Program-made: the position numbers and the translations under genes
Origin: Rathayibacter sp. VKM Ac-2879
Lineage (GTDB): Bacteria > Actinomycetota > Actinomycetes > Actinomycetales > Microbacteriaceae
DNA: 64,000 nt
Assembly (NCBI RefSeq): GCF_015351245.1
Contig: NZ_JADKSO010000003.1
Coordinates: 341,248-405,247 of the forward strand
Reading direction: 5' to 3'
The notes under the pieces: generated by a model
What the model was told of the DNA's origin: nothing
The model's database searches: none
What the model saw: only the letters and a program-made list of their open reading frames with translations
Shown: positions 1 through 8,296 of the stretch, in pieces
How the letters are laid out: each line of letters starts with the position of its first letter
Position numbering within the stretch: position 1 is the stretch's first letter

Positions 1-99
1 AACTCCTGTCCAGCGTGGATGGCTCGGGTGTCGAAGTGCTGCTTCCTGGGCATGGCGCGGGGCTCTCTGGGTCGGAGGTGTCGGGAAGGTCGCGAGCGG

Positions 100-1515
100 T
101 CAGGCCGTCGCGTAGGTGAGGAGGTCCTGGCGGGTGATCACGGCGACCGGCTTGCCCTCGTCGATCACGAGCAGCGCGCTACCGTCACGCAGCGCCACCC
201 TGGCCGCCGAGATGCTCTCGCCGAGGCCGATCAGAGCGAGCGGCGCCCCGACGCTCGAGCCGAGCGGATCGTTGAGCGACGCCGAACCGCTGAACACCCG
301 GTCGAGCAGCTCGCGCTCGTCGACGGCTCCGATGACCTCGCCCATCACCACGGGCGGCTCGGCGCTCAACACCGGCAGCTGAGAGACGCCGTACTCGGCC
401 ATGATGCCGATCGCGTCGCGCACCGTGTCGCTCGGATGCGCGTGCACGAGCGCCGGCAGCTCGTGAGGGGTCGAGGCACGGGCCCGGAGCACGTCGCGGA
501 CCGTGCCCTCGTCCCGCATCTCGAGGAACCCGTAGGAGCGCATCCACCGGTCGTTGAAGATCTTGCCGAGGTAGCCGCGCCCCCCGTCGGGCAGCAGCAC
601 GACCACCACGTCGTCCGGCCCGAGCTCCGCCGCGGCCTTGAGCGCCACCGAGACGGCAAGGCCGCTCGAGCCGCCGACCAGCAGCCCCTCCTCGCGGGCC
701 AGGCGCCTGGTCATCGCGAACGACTCGGCATCGCTGGAGGCGATGATCCGGTCGACCACGCTGGGGTCGTAGGCGCTGGGCCAGAAGTCCTCTCCGACGC
801 CCTCGGTGAGGTACGGGCGACCGCCGCCTCCCGAGTAGACGGAGCCCTCGGGGTCGGCGCCGACGATCTGCACGCGGCCCTCCGAGACCTCCTTGAGGTA
901 GCGGCCGACCCCACTGATCGTGCCGCCCGTGCCGACCCCCGCGACGAAGGCGGTGACACGTCCCGCGGTGTCGCGCCAGATCTCGGGACCGGTGGTCTCG
1001 TAGTGGCTGAGCGGACCGTTGAGGTTGGCGTACTGATTGGGCTTGAACGCGCCGGGGATCTCGCGCGCGAGGCGATCCGAGACGGAGTAGTAGGAGGCCG
1101 GGTCCGCGGGAGCGACGGCCGTTGGCGTCACCACGATCTCGGCCCCGTAGGCGGTCAGCACGTTGCGCTTGTCCTCGCCGACCTTGTCGGGCAAGACGAA
1201 CACGCAGCGGTAGCCGCGTTGCTGAGCCACCAGCGCCAGGCCGATCCCGGTGTTGCCGCTCGTCGGCTCGACGATCGTGCCACCGGGCTTCAGCAGCCCG
1301 TCACGCTCGGCCGCGTCGATGATGCGCGTCGCGATGCGGTCCTTCGAGGAGCCTCCGGGGTTGAGGTACTCGACCTTGACCAGCACGGTCGCCTGCACGC
1401 CCGCCGCGACCGGACCGAGCTTCACGAGAGGGGTGTCGCCGATCAGATCGAGCACCGAGTCGGCGTAGACCATCCCGGTGTCCGGGCGGGCTGGCAGGGT
1501 TCGGTCGAGGCTCAT
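100..1515 (-). CDS. cbs: cystathionine beta-synthase / cysteine synthase with C-terminal CBS domains
   Basis: PLP-dependent fold-type II enzyme of 471 aa that should condense serine or O-acetylserine with a thiol (transsulfuration/cysteine synthesis) in the cytoplasm. The PLP lysine lies in GGSSKDR (K59), the phosphate-binding loop is SGNTG (86-90), and the last 120 residues form a paired CBS regulatory module. The length fits cystathionine beta-synthase rather than plain cysteine synthase (about 310 aa). The ATG at 1515 follows TACGCT by 6 nt, which supports a leaderless start; an internal ATG at 1473 is less likely. It is divergent from mntH. Exact substrate (homocysteine or sulfide) is inferred. 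Confidence 0.9.
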   Translation of the reverse strand: MSLDRTLPARPDTGMVYADSVLDLIGDTPLVKLGPVAAGVQATVLVKVEYLNPGGSSKDRIATRIIDAAERDGLLKPGGTIVEPTSGNTGIGLALVAQQRGYRCVFVLPDKVGEDKRNVLTAYGAEIVVTPTAVAPADPASYYSVSDRLAREIPGAFKPNQYANLNGPLSHYETTGPEIWRDTAGRVTAFVAGVGTGGTISGVGRYLKEVSEGRVQIVGADPEGSVYSGGGGRPYLTEGVGEDFWPSAYDPSVVDRIIASSDAESFAMTRRLAREEGLLVGGSSGLAVSVALKAAAELGPDDVVVVLLPDGGRGYLGKIFNDRWMRSYGFLEMRDEGTVRDVLRARASTPHELPALVHAHPSDTVRDAIGIMAEYGVSQLPVLSAEPPVVMGEVIGAVDERELLDRVFSGSASLNDPLGSSVGAPLALIGLGESISAARVALRDGSALLVIDEGKPVAVITRQDLLTYATA

Positions 1516-1527
1516 GCCGTCAGCGTA
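1516..1527 (-). promoter_or_regulatory. -10 element for a leaderless cbs transcript
   Basis: On the minus strand TACGCT (1522-1527) is followed by exactly 6 nt and the ATG at 1515, so transcription would start at or next to the start codon. No Shine-Dalgarno sequence is visible. The same spacing recurs at several other genes of the window. Confidence 0.5.
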
Positions 1528-1691
1528 GCAACCGGTTCTTGGCGTGTGACGGGAGTCGTGAGGTTCGCTCGACCGCGCGTTGGCGGCCTCCCCGCTGCCC
1601 TCGGCGCGACCTCCGTGAGCGCTGTCGCCGAGCCCGAGAGTGCCTTATCGTGGGGGTCCGCGAGCGCCACCGTCGACCCGGAACGGACCCC

Positions 1692-2936
1692 ATGACCACT
1701 CCGATCGCCGCACCGCCGCAGCGTCCGGCCGAAGGACATCTCCTGCGCCTGCTCGGCCCGGCCCTGGTCGCCGGAGTCGCCTACCTCGATCCGGGGAACG
1801 TCGCCAGCAACATGACGGCCGGCGCCCGCTTCGGCTACCTCCTCGTGTGGGTCGTCGTGCTCGGCAACCTGATGGCCTGGCTCATCCAGTACCTCTCGGC
1901 GAAGCTCGGCCTGATGACCGGCCGCAGCCTGCCCGAGCTCCTCGGCGAACGTCTCCGCGGGCGCTGGGGCCGTCGCGCCTACTGGTTGCAGGCCGAGACC
2001 GTGGCGATGGCGACCGATCTCGCCGAGGTCATCGGCGGCGCGATCGCTCTGAACCTCCTCTTCGGCCTGCCCTTGCTCGCGGGCGGATTCGTCACCGGAG
2101 CCGTCTCGCTCGTACTCCTGCTCGTGCAGACCCGCGGCGGAGCGCGGCCGTTCGAGCACGTCATCACGGGACTGATGGTGCTGATCGCCGTCGGCTTCAC
2201 GGTCGGCGTCGTCGTCGATCCGCCGGACGCGGGGGCGACGATCGCCGGCCTCGTCCCGCGTTTCGACGGCTCGGAGTCGGTACTGCTGGCCGCGTCCATC
2301 CTCGGCGCCACCGTCATGCCGCACGCTATCTACGCGCACTCCGCGCTCGCCCGCGATCGCTTCGGCCACGTCCAGGGTCTCGGCGCCCGTCGGAGGATCC
2401 TCGTCGCAACCAGGATCGACGTCACCGTCGCGCTCGCCATCGCCGGCACCGTGAACCTCGCGATCCTCCTCCTCGCCGCGCACTCGCTCGCCGGGGTCGC
2501 CGGTACCGACAGCCTCGAGGGGGCACACGCGGCGATCGCGGCGGCGCTCGGGCCCGTCGTCGCGACACTGTTCGCCATCGGCCTGCTCGCCTCCGGACTC
2601 GCCTCGACCTCGGTAGGGGCCTATGCCGGAGCCGAGATCATGCACGGGCTGCTGCACCTGCGCGTGCCGCTGGTCGCCCGACGGCTCGTCACCCTGCTCC
2701 CGGCACTGCTCGTCCTGGCGCTCGGGATCGACCCCACGCGCGCGCTCGTGCTGAGCCAGGTCGTGCTGTCGTTCGGGATCCCGTTCGCCCTGGTGCCGCT
2801 CGTGGCCCTGACCCGCGACCGTCGCCTGATGGGTGAGCAGGCCAACCGCTGGTTCACGACTCTCGCGGCCACGCTCGCCGCCGCCTTCCTCATCGTGCTC
2901 AACGCCCTGCTCCTCTGGCTGACCTTCTCCTCCTGA
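1692..2936 (+). CDS. mntH: NRAMP-family divalent metal (Mn2+/Fe2+) transporter
   Basis: Proton-coupled manganese/iron importer of the inner membrane, 414 aa. The two metal-binding signatures of the family are present: DPGN at residues 33-36 in TM1 and MPHAIYAHS at 209-217 in TM6. About eleven hydrophobic segments are visible. The frame stays open upstream to 1539, but conservation begins at the ATG at 1692 and the upstream extension is arginine-rich and not protein-like. It stands alone and is divergent from cbs. No clear MntR box was found. Confidence 0.93.
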   Translation: MTTPIAAPPQRPAEGHLLRLLGPALVAGVAYLDPGNVASNMTAGARFGYLLVWVVVLGNLMAWLIQYLSAKLGLMTGRSLPELLGERLRGRWGRRAYWLQAETVAMATDLAEVIGGAIALNLLFGLPLLAGGFVTGAVSLVLLLVQTRGGARPFEHVITGLMVLIAVGFTVGVVVDPPDAGATIAGLVPRFDGSESVLLAASILGATVMPHAIYAHSALARDRFGHVQGLGARRRILVATRIDVTVALAIAGTVNLAILLLAAHSLAGVAGTDSLEGAHAAIAAALGPVVATLFAIGLLASGLASTSVGAYAGAEIMHGLLHLRVPLVARRLVTLLPALLVLALGIDPTRALVLSQVVLSFGIPFALVPLVALTRDRRLMGEQANRWFTTLAATLAAAFLIVLNALLLWLTFSS

Positions 2937-2979
2937 CGTCCCCACTGTGAGCCGTTCCGAAGCCCAGCTCGTTATCCTC

Positions 2980-3021
2980 TGAGAGCGCCTCTCAGGCGCC
3001 CGCGCGCTCCTTACGGGCGCC
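2980..3021 (+). promoter_or_regulatory. inverted repeats upstream of the DUF3105 gene
   Basis: TGAGAG-CGC-CTCTCA (2980-2994) is directly followed by a second small hairpin, GGCGCCC (2995-3001) with GGGCGCC (3015-3021). They could end mntH transcription or form the leader of the next gene. A 15-nt string at 3015-3029 recurs with one change at 4528-4542, in the leader of the Excalibur gene. Confidence 0.35.
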
Positions 3022-3049
3022 GTCCGCCCGCCGAACGAGAGACCACGCC

Positions 3050-3679
3050 GTGCCCCGAGACACGATGTCCGCGAAGAACCGCGCCCGCCAAGAGAAGCTC
3101 GAGAGCTACAAGCGCGAGCAAGCGCGCCGCAAGCGCAACAGCCGCATCTGGATCGGGACGCTCTCGGCCCTCGCCGTGCTCGCCGTCGGTGGGATCATCG
3201 CCGTCACCGTCTTCGGCAACCAGCAGATCGTTCAGGCGCGCCAGATCGACGGCCTCCAGACCTTCGAGAACGACGCCACACACGTCACCGGCTCGGTCGA
3301 CTACGCGCAGACGCCTCCGGCGGGCGGCCCGCACAACGCGGTCTGGATGAACTGCGGCGTCTACGACCAGCCCGTCCCCAACGAGAACGCGGTGCACGAC
3401 CTCGAGCACGGTGCCGTGTGGGCCACCTACGACCCTTCGCTCCCGACGAGCGACGTCGATGCGCTGATCGCCGCCCTGCCGAGCACCTACTCGGTCGTCT
3501 CGCCCTACGAGGGCCTGAAGTCCCCCATCGTCCTGAGCGCGTGGGACGCGCAGGTCGCGATCGACTCCCCCGACGATCCGCGACTGAAGGCCTTCGTCGA
3601 GCGCTTCTGGCAGTCCTCGAGCGCGCCCGAGCCCGGCGCCCCCTGCACGGGAGGCCTCGATGCGCCCGGCAAGCAGTAG
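3050..3679 (+). CDS. DUF3105 membrane-anchored protein
   Basis: Small actinobacterial protein of 209 aa with a basic N-terminus, one transmembrane segment (about residues 33-55) and an extracytoplasmic DUF3105 domain. The domain carries the family histidines in HDLEHGAV and a cysteine in WMNCGVY, which suggests metal binding, but no function is established. A GTG at 3050 and an ATG at 3065 are both possible starts; the SAKNRARQEKLE sequence after the ATG looks like the true N-terminus of homologues. The end overlaps the DUF305 gene by 20 bp, so the two are translationally linked. Confidence 0.8.
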   Translation: MPRDTMSAKNRARQEKLESYKREQARRKRNSRIWIGTLSALAVLAVGGIIAVTVFGNQQIVQARQIDGLQTFENDATHVTGSVDYAQTPPAGGPHNAVWMNCGVYDQPVPNENAVHDLEHGAVWATYDPSLPTSDVDALIAALPSTYSVVSPYEGLKSPIVLSAWDAQVAIDSPDDPRLKAFVERFWQSSSAPEPGAPCTGGLDAPGKQ

Positions 3680-4334
3680 AGGGCGCCTCCTCGTCGCCGC
3701 CGTCGCGGTGGTCGCGCTGCTGCTCGGTGCGGCCGGCGGCTACCTCGTGGGCGCGCTCGCCCCGTTCGCGCCCACGACGACCCCGTCGAGCACCAGCGCG
3801 GAGGCGGGCTTCGCGCGCGACATGCAGGTCCACCACCTGCAGGGCGCCCAGCTCGCGATGATCGCGCGCGAGCGCAGCGCCGACGGGGAGGTGCTGACGG
3901 TCTCGAAGGACATCCTGCTCACGCAGCAGCAGCAGGCCGGCCAGCTCTTCGGCTGGCTGACCTCGTGGGGTCTGCCGCAGGCCTCCCCCGAGCCCTCGAT
4001 GACCTGGATGGGCCGTCCGACGCTCGCCGGGGCTGCTGACGAGCACTCGGCGATGGGGATGTCGACCGAGGAGGGCGTGGTGCCCACGAGGATGCCCGGC
4101 CTCGCGACTCCCGAGCAGATTGCGGCCTTGAGCGCCGCCTCGGGCCGCGACTTCGACCGGATGTTCCTCGAGCTGATGATCGCCCACCACCGTGGTGCCA
4201 TCGACATGGCCGAGGCTCTGCTCGCTCGGAGTCGGCTCGGCGTCGCGACGAACTTCGCTTCCTCCGTCGTCACGGCACAGGAGGCCGAGATCTCGCTGAT
4301 GGAGCAGATGCTCGCCGACCGGCCGGCGGAGTGA
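3660..4334 (+). CDS. DUF305 (ferritin-like) secreted/membrane protein
   Basis: Protein of 224 aa with an N-terminal signal anchor (residues 9-32) and a duplicated DUF305 four-helix domain. The two characteristic histidine motifs are DMQVHHLQGA and FLELMIAHHRGAIDMAE, separated by a Met-rich linker. DUF305 proteins are ferritin-like and often occur with copper or metal stress genes; the His/Met content here fits metal binding, but that is inference. It overlaps the DUF3105 gene by 20 bp, and this pair recurs in actinobacteria. Confidence 0.85.
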   Translation: MRPASSRGRLLVAAVAVVALLLGAAGGYLVGALAPFAPTTTPSSTSAEAGFARDMQVHHLQGAQLAMIARERSADGEVLTVSKDILLTQQQQAGQLFGWLTSWGLPQASPEPSMTWMGRPTLAGAADEHSAMGMSTEEGVVPTRMPGLATPEQIAALSAASGRDFDRMFLELMIAHHRGAIDMAEALLARSRLGVATNFASSVVTAQEAEISLMEQMLADRPAE

Positions 4335-4359
4335 CGGGCTCGGCGGGCGCCGGCGCACA

Positions 4360-4423
4360 CAACGTCAGCTGAGTCGGCTTCTCGCGCACGATGGTGCGCG
4401 ACGGCACGTCTCCGCTGACGTTG
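4360..4423. repeat. nested inverted repeat
   Basis: An outer 10-bp perfect inverted repeat (CAACGTCAGC at 4360-4369, GCTGACGTTG at 4414-4423) encloses an inner 8-bp hairpin, TCGCGCAC (4382-4389) and GTGCGCGA (4394-4401) with a GATG loop. It lies between the DUF305 and Excalibur genes. It lacks a T tract, so it may be a short palindromic repeat element rather than a simple terminator. Confidence 0.5.
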
Positions 4424-4557
4424 GGCGGCCATCGACGTCCACGATGGCGCGGATCGGGGGCCGACTAGGTGGTATCACCTTGCTTTCGCCGACATCTGCC
4501 GCTGAGATGCTCGAGGCCCCTTTCTGAGGGCGCCATCCGCCCCTGAGGAGTCCCGCC

Positions 4558-5184
4558 ATGACCGACCCCACCACCTCCATCGCCGCACCCTGGCCGCCGC
4601 CGGTCCCAGAGAAGACGCCGAAGACGCGCCGCCGGGTTCCCCTGCAGGCACTCGTCTGGACGTCTCTCGGAGCTCTGATCCTCGGCGCCCTGATCGGCGG
4701 CTCTGGCTCGGGCCGTGGCTCCCAGAGGACCGAGGCCCAGCTGAGCGCCGTCCAGGAGCAGCTGGACGCCGCACAGGCGTCGGTGCAGGAGCAGAGCGAG
4801 GCGCGCGCGAAGGCCGACTCGGATCGCTCGGCAGCGGAAGCGACGGCGTCGGACCTCCGCAAGACGGTCGACTCGATGACGGCGGAGGCCGCGACAGCGT
4901 CGACGACGCTGGCCGGCCGAGACGCGCGCATCGCCGAGCTCGAGGCCGCAGCATCGTCGTCCTCGGCAGCATCGTCGTCCTCGGCAGCGAAGCCTGCCGC
5001 CGCAGAGCCCGCGGCCGAGACCGCCCCCGAGCCGGCCGCCGTACCCGCGGAGCCCGCGAGCTCCTCGGTGTCGTACGCGAACTGCGCCGCTGCGCGCGCG
5101 GCGGGCGTCGCTCCCCTGTCGACGGGCGACCCCGGCTACAGCCGCAAGCTCGACCGAGACGGCGACGGGATCGCCTGCGAGTAG
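4558..5184 (+). CDS. membrane-anchored coiled-coil protein with Excalibur calcium-binding domain
   Basis: Protein of 208 aa: proline-rich cytoplasmic N-terminus, one transmembrane segment (about 30-48), an Ala/Gln/Glu/Ser-rich coiled coil (about 58-135), a low-complexity Ser/Ala/Pro linker, and a C-terminal Excalibur domain (about 172-208) with two cysteines and the DRDGDGIACE calcium-loop signature. Excalibur domains sit on cell-surface proteins, so an envelope role is likely; the ligand is unknown. An 18-bp tandem duplication in the linker adds AASSSS. A GAGG lies about 10 nt before the ATG. Confidence 0.85.
   Translation: MTDPTTSIAAPWPPPVPEKTPKTRRRVPLQALVWTSLGALILGALIGGSGSGRGSQRTEAQLSAVQEQLDAAQASVQEQSEARAKADSDRSAAEATASDLRKTVDSMTAEAATASTTLAGRDARIAELEAAASSSSAASSSSAAKPAAAEPAAETAPEPAAVPAEPASSSVSYANCAAARAAGVAPLSTGDPGYSRKLDRDGDGIACE
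4948..4983 (+). repeat. 18-bp perfect tandem duplication in a coding linker
   Basis: Two adjacent identical 18-bp units (4948-4965 and 4966-4983) code for AASSSS twice in the linker of the Excalibur protein. This is probably a replication-slippage length variant. Confidence 0.75.
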
Positions 5185-5190
5185 CAGACT

Positions 5191-5226
5191 CGTCCTGCGC
5201 GGCGCGAGGAGGCGTCGCGCAGGACG
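5191..5226. terminator. bidirectional terminator between convergent genes
   Basis: CGTCCTGCGC (5191-5200) pairs perfectly with GCGCAGGACG (5217-5226) over a 16-nt loop. It lies between the convergent ends of the Excalibur gene (5184) and the ABC exporter (5273). Confidence 0.6.
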
Positions 5227-5272
5227 ACCGTCTTGGCGTCGAGACCCTGCGAGGCGGCTGTCCGCGCGGCGG

Positions 5273-7153
5273 TCACGCGCTGAGCGCCGAGTCCGCCTGC
5301 TGTGCGTAGAGCGAGGCGTAGAGCCCGCCCCTCTCGATCAGTCCGTGGTGGGTCCCCGACTCGACGATCCGACCGCCGTCGACGACGTGGATCGTGTCGG
5401 CCGAGACGACCGTCGAGAGACGGTGGGCGATCGCGATGGTCGTGCGGCCTCGGGAGGCGTCGTCGAGCGCGGTCTGCACGATCCGCTCCGAGACGGTGTC
5501 GAGCGCGCTCGTCGCCTCGTCGAGGATGAGGACGGCGGGATCCTTGAGAAGCACTCGAGCGATGGCGAGGCGCTGCTTCTCGCCTCCCGACAGGCGATAG
5601 CCGCGTTCGCCGACGAGGGTGTCATAGCCGTCGGGGAAGGACGCGATCGTGTCGTGGATGTTGGCGGCTCGCGCGGCGGCCTCGAGCTCCTCGTGAGTGG
5701 CCTCGGGTCGTGCGTAGCGGAGGTTCTCGGCGATCGTCGCGTGGAAGAGGTAGGTCTCCTGGCTCACGATGCCGATGTGCGACACGAGCGACTCCTGCGT
5801 GAGCTCGCGCACGTCGGTGCCGGCGAAGCGCACCGCGCCGCCGGTGACGTCGTACAGTCGCGGCACGAGGTACGAGATCGTGGTCTTGCCCGCGCCCGAC
5901 GGGCCGACGAAGGCCACGAACTGCCCGGGCTCGATCGACACCGAGACGTGGTCGAGCGTCGGGCGGGCGTCCTCGGCCTGGTCGGGGTAGCGGAACACGA
6001 CCTCGTCGAGCTCGACCCGACCGAGCTCGCCGGACACCTCACGGGCCGAGGCGCGGTCGCGGATCGAGGGACGCAGGTCGAGGTATTCGAAGATGCGCGC
6101 GAAGAGGGCTCCGGCCGTCTGCAGGTCGAGCGCCACACGCAGGAGACCGAGCAGGGGCCACATGAGTCGAGCCTGCACCGTCGTGAAGGCGACGACGGTG
6201 CCGGCGGTCACCGTGGTGCCGCCGAGGATGAGCCACGCCGCGACGAGGTAGACGATCACCGGGATGACCGAGAGGAAGATCTGCACCATCGCGAAGAACC
6301 ACTGGCCCGACATCTGCTGACGCACCTGCAACTCGATCTGGCGGCCGTTCTCGTCGGCGTAGCGGGCGACCTCCGACTCCTGCCGTCCGAAGCTCTTGGC
6401 CAGCAGGATGCCGGAGACGCTCAGGGTCTCTTGAGTGATCGCTGTCATCTCGGAGAGCGATTCTTGCGTCTTCGTCGCGATGCGGGCGCGCACCTGGCCC
6501 ACCCGCCGCTGCGCGACGACCAGGACGGGAGTGAGCACGACCGCGACGATGGTCATCTGCCACGACAGCAGGAGCATCGCCACGACGGCCGCGATCACCG
6601 TCACGGTGTTGCCGAGCACGCTCGAGACGGTGTTGGTGAGCACGCTCGCCACCCCGCCGACATCGTTCGCGAGGCGCGACTGGATCACGCCCGTGCGAGT
6701 TCGGGTGAAGAAGCCGAGCTCCATGGCCTGGAGATGACGGAACAGGCGGATGCGCAGCTCGCCCATCACGGTGTTGCCCACGGTCGCGGTGAGGTAGGTC
6801 TGCCAGACGCCGAGGATCGCCGAGATCGCCCAGACGAGCACCATCACGCCGACGAGCTCGAGCAGAACGGGCAGGTCGGGCGTGCCGGAGGTCGGGAACA
6901 GGCCGTGGTCGAAGGCGAGCTGGGTGAGCAGCGGCGGGACGACCGTGAGGGCCGCGCCGACGAGGACGAGGACGACCGTGAGGGAGAGCTTGGCGCGGTG
7001 GAGGCGGAAGAGCTCGGCGATCCGGCGGAGAAGTCCGGGGATGCGCGGGGCCTCGGCGTTGCTGCGGCGTTGGCTGTCGGGGTCTCCGCCGGAGATCTTC
7101 CCGGGGCGTGCACCTCCGCCCCGCATCCCGCCGCCTGCCGCGACGTCGCCCAT
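5273..7153 (-). CDS. ABC exporter half-transporter (fused permease and ATPase)
   Basis: Type IV ABC exporter of 626 aa: six transmembrane helices (about residues 55-330), then a nucleotide-binding domain with Walker A GPSGAGKTT, signature LSGGEKQR and Walker B VLILDEATSALD. MsbA/multidrug-like; substrate unknown. It would function as a homodimer in the inner membrane. The frame is open to 7237, but the ATG at 7153 (MGDVAAGGGMRGGG) matches the glycine-rich N-terminus usual in actinobacterial homologues and has AGCAGG just before it. It has no coupled partner gene and lies downstream of the sugar importer, behind a terminator. Confidence 0.88.
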   Translation of the reverse strand: MGDVAAGGGMRGGGARPGKISGGDPDSQRRSNAEAPRIPGLLRRIAELFRLHRAKLSLTVVLVLVGAALTVVPPLLTQLAFDHGLFPTSGTPDLPVLLELVGVMVLVWAISAILGVWQTYLTATVGNTVMGELRIRLFRHLQAMELGFFTRTRTGVIQSRLANDVGGVASVLTNTVSSVLGNTVTVIAAVVAMLLLSWQMTIVAVVLTPVLVVAQRRVGQVRARIATKTQESLSEMTAITQETLSVSGILLAKSFGRQESEVARYADENGRQIELQVRQQMSGQWFFAMVQIFLSVIPVIVYLVAAWLILGGTTVTAGTVVAFTTVQARLMWPLLGLLRVALDLQTAGALFARIFEYLDLRPSIRDRASAREVSGELGRVELDEVVFRYPDQAEDARPTLDHVSVSIEPGQFVAFVGPSGAGKTTISYLVPRLYDVTGGAVRFAGTDVRELTQESLVSHIGIVSQETYLFHATIAENLRYARPEATHEELEAAARAANIHDTIASFPDGYDTLVGERGYRLSGGEKQRLAIARVLLKDPAVLILDEATSALDTVSERIVQTALDDASRGRTTIAIAHRLSTVVSADTIHVVDGGRIVESGTHHGLIERGGLYASLYAQQADSALSA

Positions 7154-7239
7154 CCTGCTCACCGCTCGACCATAGCCCCGGGCACCGAGATCCCTCGCCG
7201 CTTCCGCCCACGGCGAATCCGTGCTTTCGACGTGCACAG

Positions 7240-7278
7240 AGAGGGGGCCTCGACACGGGATGTCTCGAGGCGCCCTCT
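7240..7278 (-). terminator. terminator after the sugar ABC operon
   Basis: A 14-bp stem with one mismatch (7240-7253 with 7265-7278) and an 11-nt loop lies just downstream of the last permease gene (end 7313) and separates it from the exporter gene. Confidence 0.6.
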
Positions 7279-7312
7279 TGCGGGCGAGAGCGGAGCGACC
7301 GCCGACGGTGCG

Positions 7313-8296
7313 TCAGCCCTTGGTGGCGCCGGCGAGGAGACCGCGAACGAAGAACCGCTGCAGCGCGAAGAACACGATGAGGGGAACGATGATCGAGATG
7401 AACGCTCCGGCGGTGAGCAGCTCCCACGACTGTCCGTACGATCCCGAGAGGTCTTGCAGCGCCTTCGTGATCGGCAGACCGGCTCCCGAGGTGAAGACCG
7501 TCGCGACCAGCAGGTCGTTCCACACCCAGAGGAACTGGAAGATGCCGAACGAGGCGATGGCCGGCACCGCGAGCGGCAGCACGATGCGGAAGAAGATCTG
7601 CCCGTGTCCCGCTCCGTCCACGCGCGCCGCCTCGATGACTTCGCCGGGGATCTCCGAGATGAAGTTGTGCAGCATGAAGATCGCCAGCGGGAGGGCGAAG
7701 ATCGTGTGCGCGATCCACACCTTCGCGTAGGAGCCGTCGAGCCCGTTCACCCCGAGACCGGGGAGGATGTACAGCCCTCCGATCCGCAGGCCGTCCGAGA
7801 ACAGCTGCAGGAGTGGCACGAGGGCCATCTGGATCGGGACGATCTGGAGCGAGAACACGAGCACGAAGAGCGTGTTGCGGCCCTTGAAGTCGATCCACGC
7901 GAAGGCGTAGGCCGCCAGGCTCGCGATCGTGATCGGGATGAGCGCCGCGGGGAGCGTGATGACGAGCGAGTTCACGAATGCCTTGCCGAGCGTCAGGCTG
8001 TCGCCCGAGTTGAGGGCGTTCGTGTAGTTGTCGAGAGTGAAGCCGGGGTTGGCGAAGATCGTCCACCAGCCGGTGGTCTTGATGTCGTTCGCCGGTCGGA
8101 ACGACGAGATGAACAACCCGAGGGTCGGGAGGGTCCAGATCGCCGCGATGATCGCCGCCGCGAGAGTGGCGCCGCGCGAGGTGGTGGCCCTCCGCACCTT
8201 GCCGCTTGCGGCCTCGATCTTCGATTCCCCGCGGAGGAGGCGGCGTTCGGTGGTGCGATCGACCGGGACCTGGATCGGAGTGGGCGTGACGCTCAT
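7313..8296 (-). CDS. carbohydrate ABC transporter permease (AglG/MalG type)
   Basis: Inner-membrane permease of 327 aa with six predicted helices and the MalG-type EAA loop near EIPGEVIEAARVDGAGHGQIFFRI. It pairs with the next permease upstream to import an oligosaccharide, probably an alpha-glucoside by similarity to AglEFG. The ATG at 8296 overlaps the stop codon of the upstream permease (ATGA), so the longer frame to 8707 is rejected. No ATPase gene lies in the cluster; such systems usually share a common MsmK/MsiK ATPase. Confidence 0.9.
   Translation of the reverse strand: MSVTPTPIQVPVDRTTERRLLRGESKIEAASGKVRRATTSRGATLAAAIIAAIWTLPTLGLFISSFRPANDIKTTGWWTIFANPGFTLDNYTNALNSGDSLTLGKAFVNSLVITLPAALIPITIASLAAYAFAWIDFKGRNTLFVLVFSLQIVPIQMALVPLLQLFSDGLRIGGLYILPGLGVNGLDGSYAKVWIAHTIFALPLAIFMLHNFISEIPGEVIEAARVDGAGHGQIFFRIVLPLAVPAIASFGIFQFLWVWNDLLVATVFTSGAGLPITKALQDLSGSYGQSWELLTAGAFISIIVPLIVFFALQRFFVRGLLAGATKG

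Noticed and set aside
1512-2945. 477-codon open frame opposite mntH
   Set aside because: Antisense shadow of a clear NRAMP gene.
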